A stretch of 64,000 bases of DNA from Desulfobacterales bacterium (GTDB lineage: Bacteria > Desulfobacterota > Desulfobacteria > Desulfobacterales > SURF-7): positions 1-64,000 of the forward strand of contig JANQFQ010000135.1 in the NCBI GenBank assembly GCA_028277765.1, in the 5' to 3' direction. Below are positions 18,929 through 26,921 of this stretch, piece after piece. A program made the position numbers and the translations under genes. Under the pieces are notes generated by a model that searched no databases, was not told the DNA's origin, and was given only the letters and a program-made list of their open reading frames with translations. Numbering within the stretch: the stretch's first letter is position 1; each line of letters opens with the position of its first letter.

Positions 18929-20218
18929 ATGGCACCAATAGAAATATTTTATGTTTGCGTGTTTTTTTTCGGAGCTGTAATTCTGGGTATGATATTTAAT
19001 TATATTATGTACAGAAGGACCATTCTTTTTAAAAATCTTGTAGCAGGCAACCTGTTTTGCATAATTGTTTTCGGAGTTGCTGTTTATATTTTTTCCAGTG
19101 AATTTTCCTGGATCCGTATGCTTATAGCAGGAGGAGCGACAGCTGTTTTGACAACACTGGTAGTTGAATGGTTTAAAAGACAGATTGTTGTTCCTGTAAG
19201 AGAAATAATCGCATATCTTAGTCATATTTCAAAAGGTGACTTTACACTTACAATTGATATGCACACAAATGATGAATTTGAGGAGCTTGCCAGAAGGTTG
19301 AATGAAACCGTGAGTGAGATTTCTCCGTTGATCGGTGTTATTAAAACCAGTTCAGTGGAAAATATGGAAATGGTTCAGGAACTTTTTGAGCTTTTAGAGA
19401 AGATGTCCAGTAAGTCTAAAAATACATCCTTGCGCGCTGCTTCTGTTGCCTCTGCTGCAGAAGAGATGAGCATGAACATGAGAGCTGTTGCCGGTGCCAT
19501 GGAACAGGCTGCAGCAAATATCAGTCTTGTAGCGACCGCTGTGGAGCAGAATACCGCTTCGATACATGAAATCGCCCAAAATTCCGGTAAAGCACATCAG
19601 GTTTCAAATGAGGCAGCTGACCAGGCGAGGACAGCTTCAGAAAAAATTGAGGATCTTGGGAAAGCTGCGCAGAATATAGGAAAAGTCACCGAGACGATTA
19701 CTGAAATATCGGAGCAGACCAATCTTCTGGCATTAAACGCTACCATTGAAGCTGCCCGTGCTGGAGAGTCAGGCAAAGGATTCGCAGTTGTCGCCGGTGA
19801 AATCAAGGAACTGGCGCGGCAGACAGCGGAAGCAACACTGGAGATAAAAGATATGATAACCGGCATACAGCATACCTCTGAAATCACAATAGGTGAAATC
19901 GAACAAATTACTAAAATTACCAACAAAAACAATGATATTATGGTCGGCATTGTATCTGCTGTTGAAGAACAGTCCGTTACTACCAATGAGATCGCGGGTA
20001 ACGTGAGCCAGGCGTCAATCGGCATACAGGAGATCAGTGATAATGTTTCCCAGAGCATGAGTACTTCTGAAACAATCGCCGGAGAAATTTCCGAGGTTAA
20101 CAGTGATGCAGCAGTGATATCTGAAAGCAGCCTTCATGTAAAAAAAAACACAGAAAGACTCTCAAAGCTGGCGGATATGCTTAAGCATGCGGTTGAGAAG
20201 TTCAGTGTAATTCATTGA
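18929..20218 (+). CDS. Methyl-accepting chemotaxis protein without a sensor domain
   Basis: The 429-residue paralogue of the receptor at 10427 has three hydrophobic helices in the first 85 residues, a HAMP region ([19 protein letters not shown]), and a signalling domain with the [20 protein letters not shown] tip and a [20 protein letters not shown] segment. AGGAG lies eight bases before the ATG. It lacks a periplasmic domain. Its position after a PilT-like ATPase might connect it to twitching or another surface response, but this is only a positional hint. Confidence 0.92.
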   Translation: MAPIEIFYVCVFFFGAVILGMIFNYIMYRRTILFKNLVAGNLFCIIVFGVAVYIFSSEFSWIRMLIAGGATAVLTTLVVEWFKRQIVVPVREIIAYLSHISKGDFTLTIDMHTNDEFEELARRLNETVSEISPLIGVIKTSSVENMEMVQELFELLEKMSSKSKNTSLRAASVASAAEEMSMNMRAVAGAMEQAAANISLVATAVEQNTASIHEIAQNSGKAHQVSNEAADQARTASEKIEDLGKAAQNIGKVTETITEISEQTNLLALNATIEAARAGESGKGFAVVAGEIKELARQTAEATLEIKDMITGIQHTSEITIGEIEQITKITNKNNDIMVGIVSAVEEQSVTTNEIAGNVSQASIGIQEISDNVSQSMSTSETIAGEISEVNSDAAVISESSLHVKKNTERLSKLADMLKHAVEKFSVIH

Positions 20219-20384
20219 CACCCCCATTTATCATATAGTATAAATTATTATATTTTCTTAGACACATATTTTTAAATCTAAACCAAAAAAACGGACTGGA
20301 TAATAGCGGACATAGATAGGTTCTGATATGGACATATATGTTATTAATAAATATTACTATTAGAATTCTTAAGGAGGTTTTGTT

Positions 20385-21377
20385 ATGGATCCTCAACCAT
20401 CATCCCTTACTTTCAAGTTTCGATTTCTTAAAAACGGAGACGTGCAGTCAACCTTTCGAAAAAAAGGAGAGGCAACTGAGGAACAACTAACATTAGGAAA
20501 GGACATTATTGACTATGATACTATTGTTGACAAGGCAACACGGGACAATAGATTGCTTATCCTTCTGGCTTCAGGGACCCAGGTGAGTAAAAAGATCAGC
20601 AAACTCTTAGACGAAGAGAACGCTCTTGCCTTGGAGATTTACAAGGTTAAAGCGCTTGACCTTGAAAAATATATTTCAAGGATATGCTCAAAAAGAGATG
20701 TGGCCAGAAACAAGCAGCGGCTCATTGATGAAGGCAAGGGCGACCTGTTTAAAAGTATTACCTGTCCGAATTGTGCAGCTGAAATCGATCTTTCTGAACT
20801 TGATGATACAAAATATGTGTATTGCAACTTTTGTGAAACGGTTTTTACACATGACAAACAGATTACTACCAATGGCGATATCTATAAAATCTGTGATGAA
20901 TGCGGACTTTTCGGGAGAGTCAAAGGGTATACTGAAGCTTATTTTTATTTCCTTCTGGTGGTATATGGGTTTTCTTACAAACGGCGGCATTTGTGCGATT
21001 ACTGTGTTAACCGTGTGTTTTGGAAAACATTCTTCAGCAACCTAATTTTCATTCTCGGTCTACCATCTTCAATATACATGAAACTTCGTTCTTTAAAAGG
21101 CCGTGATCAAGCAGACAAAGAATTATTAGCAGCAACACGCCTGTCCATAAAAGGAAAAACCATGGAAGCCGAAGATTATTACCGGCGGCTTAACCAGAGC
21201 TACAAAGGGCATCCTGGTATCTCTTTTAATGAGGCAATGGGGCATTTTGTTGCTGAAAATTATGATCAAGCGATCAAGTGCCTTGATAAATCATTGGCCG
21301 AGTGTAATACGTATTTGCCGACCATCAGGCTTATCATGGAACTTCAGAATGCTGCTGAGGAAAGTGGTGAAGTCTGA
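20385..21377 (+). CDS. Zinc-ribbon protein with a membrane hairpin and TPR-like tail
   Basis: A perfect AAGGAGG ribosome site precedes the ATG. The 330-residue product has an N-terminal alpha/beta region with no family I recognise. Paired cysteine motifs follow (CPNCAAEIDL...YCNFCETVF, then CDECG and CDYC), enough for two zinc ribbons. Next come a hydrophobic patch (FFSNLIFILGLPSSIYM) and TPR-like helices (about 245-320). It is probably a membrane-associated scaffold or regulator. The following 187 bases contain no clear feature. Confidence 0.6.
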   Translation: MDPQPSSLTFKFRFLKNGDVQSTFRKKGEATEEQLTLGKDIIDYDTIVDKATRDNRLLILLASGTQVSKKISKLLDEENALALEIYKVKALDLEKYISRICSKRDVARNKQRLIDEGKGDLFKSITCPNCAAEIDLSELDDTKYVYCNFCETVFTHDKQITTNGDIYKICDECGLFGRVKGYTEAYFYFLLVVYGFSYKRRHLCDYCVNRVFWKTFFSNLIFILGLPSSIYMKLRSLKGRDQADKELLAATRLSIKGKTMEAEDYYRRLNQSYKGHPGISFNEAMGHFVAENYDQAIKCLDKSLAECNTYLPTIRLIMELQNAAEESGEV

Positions 21378-21564
21378 AGCTTAATTAAGTACCACACCTA
21401 CCATATAGGAGATCACAAGGATCGCACAATTTATGTAACCACGGCAGGGCAGGCAAAAAAAGAGGTGATTTCCCTACCCATGCTCCTTTTATTATTTCAA
21501 ACCAACTGCAAAAATGATATAAATATAAAGTATCATTAACCTTTCATAAAGATGGGGGGGTACG

Positions 21565-22557
21565 ATGAAAACTTTAGTTACAGGGGCAAGTGGTCTGGTC
21601 GGTTCGAGCGTGATTCGGGAACTCCTTTCCCAGGGCAGGGATGTCAGAGCGTTTACACTAAAGGGCTGTGATATGTCCAATATTGAAGCCCTGAAAGACC
21701 GTATTGAGATAGTTGAGGGAGATCTTCTTGATATGGATTCCATAAGATCAGCCATGAAAGGGTGTGATATTGTTTATCAGATAGCTGCCCGGTATACGTT
21801 ATGGGCAAAAAATCCGCAGATATTTTATGATATTAATGTTCAGGGATCTGCAAATGTTATGGAAACCGCGCTGGAACAGGGCGTTAAAAAGGTTGTGTAT
21901 ACAAGCTCTATCGCGTCTGTGGGCGCATATGGTCCTGAAAACCCTGCAGATGAAAACGCGGTGTATAATCTCTGGGATACAGGGAATCATTATATAAGGT
22001 CTAAATACCTTGGTGAACAGGAAGCCGTAAAGTATTATAAAAAAGGGCTCCCGGTTGTGATTGTAAATCCAACGGTGGTTACTGGTGTCAGGGATCAAGT
22101 GCCAACACCGTCAGGAAAGACAATCGTCGATATGCTGAACAATAATATGCCAGCTTATATTGATGGTGGTATCAATATCGTGGATGTGGAAGACGTCGCA
22201 AAAGGGCATGTGCTGGCGGAACTGAAAGGACGAGTTGGCGAACGATATATCCTCGGCAATACAAATCTTACATTAAAGGAATACACACATATGATCGCCA
22301 GGCTTGCCAATGTAGATCCCCCGAAATTTAAAATGCCGTACAATCTTCTTTTGTACATCAGTTATGTGGTGGAATTAATATCAAAAATTACAAGGAAAGA
22401 GCCCCTGGTAACCGTATCGACGGTTAAGCTTGCTAAAAAATACATGTATTACGACTGCTCAAAGGCGGTTAATGAGCTGGGATTGCCTCGAACGCCAGTT
22501 GAAGAGACGGTTACCAAGGCGATTGACTGGTTCAGGGAAAACGGGTATGTAAAATAG
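21565..22557 (+). CDS. NAD(P)-dependent epimerase/dehydratase (extended SDR)
   Basis: The 330-residue protein opens with the Rossmann motif TLVTGASGLVGSSVIREL. The extended-SDR catalytic residues are seen as YTSSIASVG (Ser) and YIRSKYLGE (YxxxK). The C-terminal part resembles hopanoid-associated HpnA-type epimerases and 3-beta-hydroxysteroid-dehydrogenase-like SDRs. It likely oxidises or epimerises an alcohol or a sugar with NAD(P). The substrate is unknown. A second SDR at 30528 is more divergent. Confidence 0.8.
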   Translation: MKTLVTGASGLVGSSVIRELLSQGRDVRAFTLKGCDMSNIEALKDRIEIVEGDLLDMDSIRSAMKGCDIVYQIAARYTLWAKNPQIFYDINVQGSANVMETALEQGVKKVVYTSSIASVGAYGPENPADENAVYNLWDTGNHYIRSKYLGEQEAVKYYKKGLPVVIVNPTVVTGVRDQVPTPSGKTIVDMLNNNMPAYIDGGINIVDVEDVAKGHVLAELKGRVGERYILGNTNLTLKEYTHMIARLANVDPPKFKMPYNLLLYISYVVELISKITRKEPLVTVSTVKLAKKYMYYDCSKAVNELGLPRTPVEETVTKAIDWFRENGYVK

Positions 22558-22601
22558 AAATAATGACAAACCAGCGATAAGCCAAAGTTAAATTATAAAA
22601 C

Positions 22602-22662
22602 AACTTATACCTAAAGAGCATAAGTTTCATATGAATTCCGCTATAGCGGGATTCAACTCAGC
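22602..22662 (+). repeat. Double stem-loop repeat, copy 1
   Basis: Two inverted repeats follow each other: AACTTAT...ATAAGTT, and GAATTCCGCTATAGCGGGATTC ending in AACTCAGC. A nearly identical 62-bp copy lies at 26815-26876 just upstream of the MtmB-like gene. Here it covers the apparent start codon of the DUF2953 gene. Confidence 0.75.
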
Positions 22663-23254
22663 TTTTATTATCATTCACATGACCATACTGCAATTTTCAT
22701 TTCTGATTTTTCCTTTAACAGCCTTATATATTCTCCTGGTGCCGATTAACATTATCTTAAGAATGGATAGTTTTTTTTTAAGAGAGGTCAGAATAAGATT
22801 TTTCCCTTTTAATGTTAACATCGGGAAAAAGAAAAAAGTCAAAAAAGAGAAAAAGAAAGACAAGATTGATGTCGCGAAATTTATAGCCAATGAATTTAAT
22901 ACAATACGACAATCCTTTACACCTCTGTGTGAATTTGTTATTTCTTTATTTGTATCAAAGCATCATTATCTGAATATTTCAATGCAAGGTGGTTTTGGCG
23001 CGCCGGATGTTACCGGAATTGTTCTTGGCACAATAGAGGCTGTAAGGCCCGCTTGTGGGAATAGAGTTACAATCGTATACAGGCCCGATTTTATGGCCCA
23101 GTCGATTAACGGGACGATATGCGCTGAAACCGTCGTGAGGGTTTACACTATTTTAGCAAATGGGATGATTTTATTGATCAGGTTGCCTGTCATCGACATT
23201 TTAAAAGTATTAAAAAAAATTTCAAAAGGAGAATATTATGCCCGCAAAACTTAA
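22631..23254 (+). CDS. DUF2953-like membrane-anchored protein (YtfI-like)
   Basis: The product has an N-terminal hydrophobic helix, a highly basic stretch (KKKKVKKEKKKDK), and a C-terminal region including YLNISMQGGFGAPDVTGIVLG, which recalls DUF2953 proteins such as Bacillus YtfI. The first ATG lies inside a dispersed repeat and has only a weak, distant ribosome site; the in-frame ATG at 22679 is an alternative start that keeps the helix. The gene overlaps the GerW-like gene by 17 bases. The same gene pair, ytfI-ytfJ, is known in spore formers. Function here is unknown. Confidence 0.62.
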   Translation: MNSAIAGFNSAFIIIHMTILQFSFLIFPLTALYILLVPINIILRMDSFFLREVRIRFFPFNVNIGKKKKVKKEKKKDKIDVAKFIANEFNTIRQSFTPLCEFVISLFVSKHHYLNISMQGGFGAPDVTGIVLGTIEAVRPACGNRVTIVYRPDFMAQSINGTICAETVVRVYTILANGMILLIRLPVIDILKVLKKISKGEYYARKT

Positions 23255-23615
23255 AGAGACATTATCTTCGATAATCGGTGAGCTCAAGGAAATAGCGAAT
23301 ACTGAAACAGTGGTTGGAAAGCCGGTAACTCTTGGTGATAAAATGGTTGTTCCTGTATCCCGGATAATGGTCGGTTTCGGGGTCGGAGGCGGTGAGGGCC
23401 AGGAAGAGAAAAAAAAGGGCGGCTTTGCAGGCGGTGGCGCGGGCGGCGCAAGGATTGATCCTATAGGCTTTATTATTATTGATGGTGAAAAGGTCTCGTT
23501 TCTGCCGACAAAGCCGGGTAAGTTTGAAGGGCTTATCGATTCTATACCGGGCATTGTGGAAAAGATTAAAGGATTCAAGGCTGATAAGAAGGAGATTGTG
23601 GAGAAAGAGGAATAA
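23238..23615 (+). CDS. GerW/YtfJ-family protein
   Basis: The 125-residue protein shows the YtfJ/GerW pattern: a short helix (LKETLSSIIGELKEIANTET), then VVGKPVTLGDKMVVPVSRIM, a glycine-rich segment (GGGEGQEEKKKGGFAGGGAG), and IDPIGFIIIDGEKVSFLP. In Bacillus the family member GerW is a spore protein needed for germination, yet homologues are widespread in bacteria that do not sporulate. An AAAGGAG ribosome site precedes the ATG inside the end of the DUF2953 gene. The lysine/glutamate-rich tail is typical low-complexity sequence. Confidence 0.8.
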   Translation: MPAKLKETLSSIIGELKEIANTETVVGKPVTLGDKMVVPVSRIMVGFGVGGGEGQEEKKKGGFAGGGAGGARIDPIGFIIIDGEKVSFLPTKPGKFEGLIDSIPGIVEKIKGFKADKKEIVEKEE

Positions 23616-23617
23616 AA

Positions 23618-23775
23618 AAATCCGAAATCCGAAGCACGAAATTCGAAACAAATCCGAAATCCAAATTTTTAAATGTTCAAAACCATAAACACTTAATTAC
23701 TTGAGTTGAACCTCCTGATAGTTTTGGAATTTATATTTTGGTCATTTGATATTGTTTTGGATTTATTCTTGCGTT
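23618..23775. repeat. AAATCCGAAATCC/ATTCGAAAC intergenic repeat tract
   Basis: The tract contains AAATCCGAAATCCGAAGCACGAAATTCGAAACAAATCCGAAATCC-like units. It continues into GGAATTTATATTTTGGTCATTTGATATTG. It has no coding structure and resembles dispersed repeats common in environmental proteobacterial genomes. It separates the GerW-like gene from the convergent flavoprotein gene. Confidence 0.55.
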
Positions 23776-23827
23776 TTTGGTTAACATCATTATTAAAACC
23801 GATCAGACCAATAAACCGGATATTTCT

Positions 23828-25420
23828 TTACTCTTTTAGCGCTGCATGACGGGCTGCGCGTCTTCCCGAGAATATACCGTCAGCTATTGACAGCCCACTC
23901 ATATAGCCCTTTGATGTTACACCGACCGCAGTCCTGCCGGCAGCATATAATCCGGTTATGACGGATCCGTCTTCCCGTTTCACCTCCCCGGTCTCCTCAT
24001 TTACCATCAGTCCACCGAGTGTGAGTGTGGGACATAAAAACAGCTTGTTGTCAAGTGAGCAATCGATCGCGTAAAAAGGCGGTTTAAGGGATTTTATAAA
24101 ATCTTTTGATTTTCCGGTCGGGTCTGGTTCGTCGCTTTCAGCTATCTTGTTGTACGCGTCAACCGCTGTTTGGAGGCTACTGGCTGGTATGTCGCATTTC
24201 TTTGCAAGCTTATGAATAGTATTTGCCTTTTTTTTATTCATATAAAGATTGATAAGCGCCAGCAACATCTGGAACCACTGTGATCTTTTCAGGTTAAGAT
24301 CCTTATGGGCTTCCTTCCAAATCTCGGCATCGATGATCAGGATGGCCTCTCCTCGGTGCTTTTCAACCATTTTTTCGCCCAGTTGCGCGCCGTAATACTG
24401 TTCGTTTATAATCCGTTTGCCCAGGCGGTCAATGATGATCCCTTTTACAAGGGCTGACGGCGGATTGATAAACCGCCATGCTGATACACGGCTCATCTGC
24501 CCAACAGCCCCGCCGACCTCCTGGCCCATTCGAATGCCAGTGCCATCATCACCCATTGAGCCGAGTGGCGCCCCGAAATAGTATTTAGGCGCGTATCTTT
24601 GTATCATTTTACGGTTGTGAACGAAACCGCCTGCTGCGAGTATGACGCCCTTTTTGGCACGTATCTTCATTTTTCTTCCTGTCATCTCCATCAGGGTGAA
24701 CAGCATTTTAAAAACAATTAACAGAGGAGGGAAGAATAATATATTATACCTTAATAGATACGCGGTTTTGTCTAAGATTTTGTGGATTGTTCCACGTATG
24801 CTGTTTTGCGGGATAGAAGAAACCTCAAGTCCTGTTACATTGCCATTATTATCGGTGATCAACTGGATTGCCTTTGTATGAAACATCACTTTGGCCCCTT
24901 TTTTTACGGCTGTTTCACCAATAGGCTTAAAGAAAGCACCGCCAGGCATTCCTTTTCCGTGTGCCCTGTGACCGCGGGGTGCAGGAGTTGATGTTTCATT
25001 AAATGGGGGAAATGACTCGTTTCCTGAAAAATAAAGGAAATACTGTTCCGGGGGATAAGATGTTTTAAAAGGACAGAACGCGGCATTAAAGGGAACCCCC
25101 TGTTCCTCAAGCCATTCACAGGTTTTGCTGCTCTGCTCACAAAATTCCTTCAGGGTTTTTTCAGATACCACATCCTTTGCTTCCTGCTTAACATAGTTAT
25201 ACATATTCTCCGGTGTATCATCAAAACCGGCTTCTTTCTGATATTTTGTCCCGCCGCCCAGGTAAGTGACGCCGCCGCTCATCCTTGTTGTGCCGCCCCC
25301 GCTGAAACGTTCTACAGCTAAGACTTGAGCGCCATTATCAACGCCTTCAATTGCCGCACACGCACCTGTGCCGCCAAATCCCACAACAATCACGTCTGTT
25401 TCCTGATCCCAGGTTGTCAT
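23828..25420 (-). CDS. FAD-dependent fumarate-reductase/ketosteroid-dehydrogenase-like flavoprotein (A)
   Basis: I chose the ATG at 25420, ten codons into the longest frame, because the protein then begins MTTWDQETDVIVVGFGGTGA, matching its paralogue at 28635, and GGGGGT lies before it. The N-terminal dinucleotide fold (VVGFGGTGACAAIEG) binds FAD. The C-terminal VAGRTAVGVTSKGYMSGLS-type segment is typical of fumarate reductase/KstD-like flavoproteins. No signal peptide or haem motif is seen, so it is a soluble reductase or dehydrogenase acting on an unsaturated carbon bond. It is transcribed away from the regulator-MtmB region. Confidence 0.87.
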   Translation of the reverse strand: MTTWDQETDVIVVGFGGTGACAAIEGVDNGAQVLAVERFSGGGTTRMSGGVTYLGGGTKYQKEAGFDDTPENMYNYVKQEAKDVVSEKTLKEFCEQSSKTCEWLEEQGVPFNAAFCPFKTSYPPEQYFLYFSGNESFPPFNETSTPAPRGHRAHGKGMPGGAFFKPIGETAVKKGAKVMFHTKAIQLITDNNGNVTGLEVSSIPQNSIRGTIHKILDKTAYLLRYNILFFPPLLIVFKMLFTLMEMTGRKMKIRAKKGVILAAGGFVHNRKMIQRYAPKYYFGAPLGSMGDDGTGIRMGQEVGGAVGQMSRVSAWRFINPPSALVKGIIIDRLGKRIINEQYYGAQLGEKMVEKHRGEAILIIDAEIWKEAHKDLNLKRSQWFQMLLALINLYMNKKKANTIHKLAKKCDIPASSLQTAVDAYNKIAESDEPDPTGKSKDFIKSLKPPFYAIDCSLDNKLFLCPTLTLGGLMVNEETGEVKREDGSVITGLYAAGRTAVGVTSKGYMSGLSIADGIFSGRRAARHAALKE

Positions 25421-25460
25421 ATTATACCCCCAGCCGGATAAACCGGACATTAGAAATAAG

Positions 25461-25560
25461 GTGAGGGCGACCCTTGTGATCGCCCTTGTTATTTAATAAA
25501 TAATGTTGTTATGTCTGCCAAAAGAGGCGAATATAAGATTCGCCCCTATGGACAATTATA
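25461..25560 (-). repeat. GGGGCGAATCTTATATTCGCC stem-loop repeat, left copy
   Basis: On the minus strand the block reads TAGGGGCGAATCTTATATTC, then a TTTTGGCAGACATAACAACATTATT segment, then a GGGCGATCACAAGGGTCGCCC hairpin. The same order occurs on the plus strand at 28496-28587. The two copies are inverted around the regulator and the MtmB-like gene. Confidence 0.8.
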
Positions 25561-25584
25561 TAATTATTCACAATCCCTTTTCGA

Positions 25585-26463
25585 TTACAACCCTGATTTT
25601 AGCTCGGCCGGCTTTTCTAATACACCATTTAAAAAAATATCTTTTACATCTTCATATATCTGTTCAGTGTCAATGCCTTCCCCATGTAGCTCTTCCATGT
25701 AAGCTGGGTGGTATTCAATAACAGCCAGAACGATGATCGCCAGCATCCGGGCATTTATCCTTCGAAGTAGTCCGGCTTTTATGCCTTCATTAATACTGTT
25801 TTCATAGATATCGATTTTTCGGTGAATGATGGTGTCAAGTTTGTCTTTGAATTCATCTGGATTATTGGTGGAAGCAGTGCGGAGCATGTTTATCATACTG
25901 CTCCACATAGGATTTAATTGATACAATAGCTCCGCCTGTTTGTAGACGATATCCGCGCTTTCTTCTTCAGGTTTGGCGAAGGATAAGCCTAACTGTTCTG
26001 CCTCGTTTTCAACCATATGCTGAATACATTCAATAAACAGGTCTTTTTTATTATTAAAATGTTTATAAAAGGTACTTCGACCAATGTTAAGATGATTGGT
26101 TACATCACTTATGGAAACGATGTCATACCCTTTTTGTTGAAACAAGGCTGTCGCGGATTTGATAATTTCAGTTTTGAATTCTTTTGCCCCCACAAGAACT
26201 TCAGAGCGATCTTCTCCCTCTTCTTTATCAACCAGATCGGTAATCTCTTTGATCTGTGTGAGAGTCATGCTCCCTTTGCTCTGAATTTTCTTGATCAGTT
26301 TAATCCTATTGAAGTGCTTTGCTGTATAAAGGGCTTTTGTTTTTCTTATTTTTTTAGCAGCAGGAAAAAGCCCTTCTCGAATATAGTATTTTATAGTGGA
26401 CACAGGAACCTGTGCGGCCTCGGACAGTTCGGACAGGGTCATTTTTTTTGGGGCATTTTTCAT
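25585..26463 (-). CDS. Double-HTH regulator: MerR-type domain fused to a TetR-type repressor
   Basis: The 292-residue protein begins with a MerR-like winged HTH (TLSELSEAAQVPVSTIKYYI, then REGLFPAA; residues 8-75). After a short linker it continues as a TetR regulator: a second HTH at about 105-150 (VSISDVTNHLNIGRSTFYKHF) and an all-helical ligand domain to the end. Such MerR-TetR fusions occur in Desulfobacterota and related genomes. It is divergent from the MtmB-like gene with 458 bases between the starts, so it probably controls that gene and perhaps the flavoproteins in answer to a small ligand. Confidence 0.88.
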   Translation of the reverse strand: MKNAPKKMTLSELSEAAQVPVSTIKYYIREGLFPAAKKIRKTKALYTAKHFNRIKLIKKIQSKGSMTLTQIKEITDLVDKEEGEDRSEVLVGAKEFKTEIIKSATALFQQKGYDIVSISDVTNHLNIGRSTFYKHFNNKKDLFIECIQHMVENEAEQLGLSFAKPEEESADIVYKQAELLYQLNPMWSSMINMLRTASTNNPDEFKDKLDTIIHRKIDIYENSINEGIKAGLLRRINARMLAIIVLAVIEYHPAYMEELHGEGIDTEQIYEDVKDIFLNGVLEKPAELKSGL

Positions 26464-26668
26464 TTTTTTTATCTATGCATGGGTACTATCTAACTAGTGT
26501 GGTAAAAATTTTATTAAAAACAAAGATATTTATGATTCAGCCGTATTGTTTTATCAGTTATTTTATAAAACATTGCATGCGTTATGTCAATAACTATTAA
26601 ATAATATAGCATATATTTTTTATTTTGCTACTCGGCTCACATCCAGGGCAAATCTTAATAATTTATTG

Positions 26669-26697
26669 TTGACAGATATGCAAAAAGTTGGTATCTA
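26669..26697 (+). promoter_or_regulatory. Candidate sigma-70 promoter for the MtmB-like gene
   Basis: TTGACA (26669-26674), a 17-base spacer and TATCTA (26692-26697) make a good match to the housekeeping consensus. It lies about 225 bases before the MtmB-like start, within the 458-base divergent region shared with the MerR-TetR regulator. This leaves a long leader that includes the double stem-loop repeat. Confidence 0.4.
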
Positions 26698-26814
26698 AAA
26701 GACAGTTATGTCCTTGCGTTGAAATATGGACTATGCTGTCTTTTGTGTAGTGAGACTCATTTTTTTAGTGATATTGGAGGTTGCATGTGGCCTTTGTATA
26801 TGCGACATTAGAGT

Positions 26815-26876
26815 AACTTATGCCATTTTCGGTATAAGTTTCATTTAAATTCCGCTATAGCGGAATTCAACTCAGC
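26815..26876 (+). repeat. Double stem-loop repeat, copy 2, in the MtmB-like leader
   Basis: AACTTATGCC...GGTATAAGTT forms one inverted repeat, and AATTCCGCTATAGCGGAATT followed by CAACTCAGC forms a second. The block is nearly identical to 22602-22662. It ends 45 bases before the MtmB-like ATG, so it would be transcribed from the promoter at 26669 and could fold in the mRNA leader. Confidence 0.75.
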
Positions 26877-26921
26877 CATATGTAACCCTTTTATATACCA
26901 AAAACCAGACAGGAGAAAAAA

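Noticed and set aside
17465-20218. Type IV pilus locus
   Set aside because: Only a PilT-like ATPase is present; pilin, PilB, PilC, PilM-Q and prepilin peptidase genes are not seen.
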